Source: an uncultured Peptoniphilus sp. (GTDB lineage: Bacteria; Bacillota; Clostridia; Tissierellales; Peptoniphilaceae). From it: 7,660 nt of DNA. How positions within the stretch are numbered: the stretch's first letter is position 1; each line of letters begins with the position of its first letter. The DNA lies in assembly GCA_946999425.1 (NCBI GenBank), contig CAMQDG010000063.1, forward strand, positions 1 through 7,660, given 5' to 3'. The notes under the pieces were generated by a model that had not been told where the DNA came from, did not search any database, and was given only the letters and a program-made list of their open reading frames with translations. The position numbers and the translations under genes are program-made. This document shows, piece after piece, positions 6,515 through 7,660 of the stretch.

Positions 6515-7660
6515 ATGATAAATTTTAAAAAGAAAATTATTGAAATTTTAGAAGAAAAAATTCCGGATTTATCCGCTAAAGAAATTGGTATGTTAATAGA
6601 AATACCACCAAGTTATGATTTGGGAGATTTTGCTTTTCCAGTATTTAGTTTAGCTAAAATTTATAGAAAAAATCCGGCTATAATTGCTGAAGACTTAGCA
6701 AAAGAAATTAAAGATGAAAATTTTGAAAAGATTGAAACTAAAGGAGCTTATATCAACTTTTTTATTAACAAGAAAAAATTAGTATCCACAGTTTTAAATG
6801 AAATTGAAGAAAAAAAAGAAGATTTTGGAAAATCAAATATGGGAAATGGTAAGAATGTATTAATAGAATACTCTTCACCAAACATAGCAAAGCCCTTTCA
6901 TATAGGACATATAAGATCAACTGTAATAGGAGATTCAATTAAAAGAATCTATAAATTTTTAGGTTATAATACATTTGCCTTAAATCATTTAGGAGATTAT
7001 GGAACTCAATTTGGAATGCTTATTTGTGCCTACAAACATTGGGGTGATAAAGAAAAAATAGAAAAAAATCCAATTCCCGAACTTTTAAAACTTTATGTAA
7101 GAATAAATACAGAAGCCGAAGAAAATGAAGACTTAAGAAATGAAAGCAGGAAATATTTTAAACTTTTGGAAGAAAATGACCAAGAAGCAATAAAAATTTG
7201 GGAATGGTTTAGAGAAGTTTCTCTTAAAGAATTCAATAAAGTTTATAAGATGCTTGATATTGAATTTGATTCATATAATGGTGAAAGTTTTTACACTGAC
7301 AAAATGCCTGCAATAGTTGAGGAGCTTAAAGAAAAAAATCTTCTTGAAGATTCTCAAGGAGCAAAAATAGTAAATTTGGAAAAAGAAGGTCTTCCATCAT
7401 CAATAATTATTAAAAGTGACGGAACAACTATTTATTTAACAAGAGATTTAGCTGCGGCAAAATACAGAAAAGACACCTATAAATTTTATAAAAACTTATA
7501 TGTAGTAGGATCTCAACAAAATCTTCACTTTAATCAATTAAGAGCAATTTTGAAAAAAATGGGTTATGAGTGGTCTAAAGATTGCCTTCATATCCCATTT
7601 GGTATGGTTTCTCTTGAAGACGGTACTCTTTCTACAAGAAAGGGAAAAGTTGTTTACCTT
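6515..7660 (+). CDS. argS: Arginyl-tRNA synthetase, N-terminal 382 residues (3' partial)
   Basis: This class I synthetase charges tRNA-Arg in the cytoplasm. The frame is open for 382 codons from the ATG to the window edge with no stop. The N-terminal tRNA-elbow-binding domain (about 1-105) contains PPSYDLGDFAFPVFSLAK (31-48). The Rossmann catalytic core follows, with SPNIAKPFHIGHIRSTVIGD at 121-140 carrying the HIGH motif (129-132), then NHLGDYGTQFG (157-167). Further on are TIYLTRDLAAAKYR (305-318), VVGSQQNLHFNQ (330-341) and the KMSKS-equivalent loop STRKGK (373-378) at the right end. The first Lys of KMSKS is replaced (TLSTRKG), a known ArgRS variant in which a Lys just before HIGH (here K126) compensates. 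Bacterial ArgRS is about 560 residues, so roughly 180 residues, mainly the DALR anticodon-binding domain, lie outside. A good ribosome binding site and the N-terminal match support this start. Confidence 0.96.
   Translation, partial: MINFKKKIIEILEEKIPDLSAKEIGMLIEIPPSYDLGDFAFPVFSLAKIYRKNPAIIAEDLAKEIKDENFEKIETKGAYINFFINKKKLVSTVLNEIEEKKEDFGKSNMGNGKNVLIEYSSPNIAKPFHIGHIRSTVIGDSIKRIYKFLGYNTFALNHLGDYGTQFGMLICAYKHWGDKEKIEKNPIPELLKLYVRINTEAEENEDLRNESRKYFKLLEENDQEAIKIWEWFREVSLKEFNKVYKMLDIEFDSYNGESFYTDKMPAIVEELKEKNLLEDSQGAKIVNLEKEGLPSSIIIKSDGTTIYLTRDLAAAKYRKDTYKFYKNLYVVGSQQNLHFNQLRAILKKMGYEWSKDCLHIPFGMVSLEDGTLSTRKGKVVYL

Noticed and set aside
6504..6516. A possible terminator or promoter between mutS2 and argS
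   Set aside because: Only 8 bases separate the genes, with no inverted repeat followed by a T-run and no room for -35/-10 elements.

Overview
The window is a compact, AT-rich stretch of five same-strand genes with essentially no intergenic DNA. The very low GC, the near-exclusive use of AGA/AGG for arginine and A/T-ending codons, the GGAG-type ribosome binding sites, and the order pheT - zapA - U32 (DUF3656) protein - mutS2 all point to a low-GC Bacillota bacterium. Within that phylum a clostridial or Tissierellia/Peptoniphilaceae-type anaerobe seems most likely. The genus-level guess is inference; the phylum-level placement is firmer.

Layout: the 3' part of pheT (phenylalanyl-tRNA synthetase beta subunit) enters from the left edge and ends at 1311. 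After 5 bases comes a ZapA-type cell-division protein with an unusually long coiled-coil tail (1317-1859). It overlaps by 11 bases a 764-residue U32-family protein of the RlhA type (1849-4143), which in turn overlaps mutS2 (4140-6506) through an ATGA stop/start. Eight bases after mutS2, argS (arginyl-tRNA synthetase) starts at 6515 and runs off the right edge. No gap exceeds 8 bases. I see no terminator, promoter, tRNA, rRNA, CRISPR array, insertion sequence or attachment site. The minus strand shows only antisense shadows of the genes.

The genes probably form one transcription unit with translational coupling at the overlaps. Four of the five products belong to translation: two aminoacyl-tRNA synthetases, a probable Fe-S RNA hydroxylase, and MutS2, whose Bacillus homologue acts on collided ribosomes. 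ZapA is the exception, a division factor.

This is mainly a conserved housekeeping block, and I found no convincing sign of a wholly new system. The points most worth a second look are the internal duplication and second cysteine cluster in the U32 protein, the extended ZapA, the small hairpin and weak ribosome binding site at the zapA/U32 junction, and the grouping of a U32 enzyme with a ribosome-rescue ATPase.
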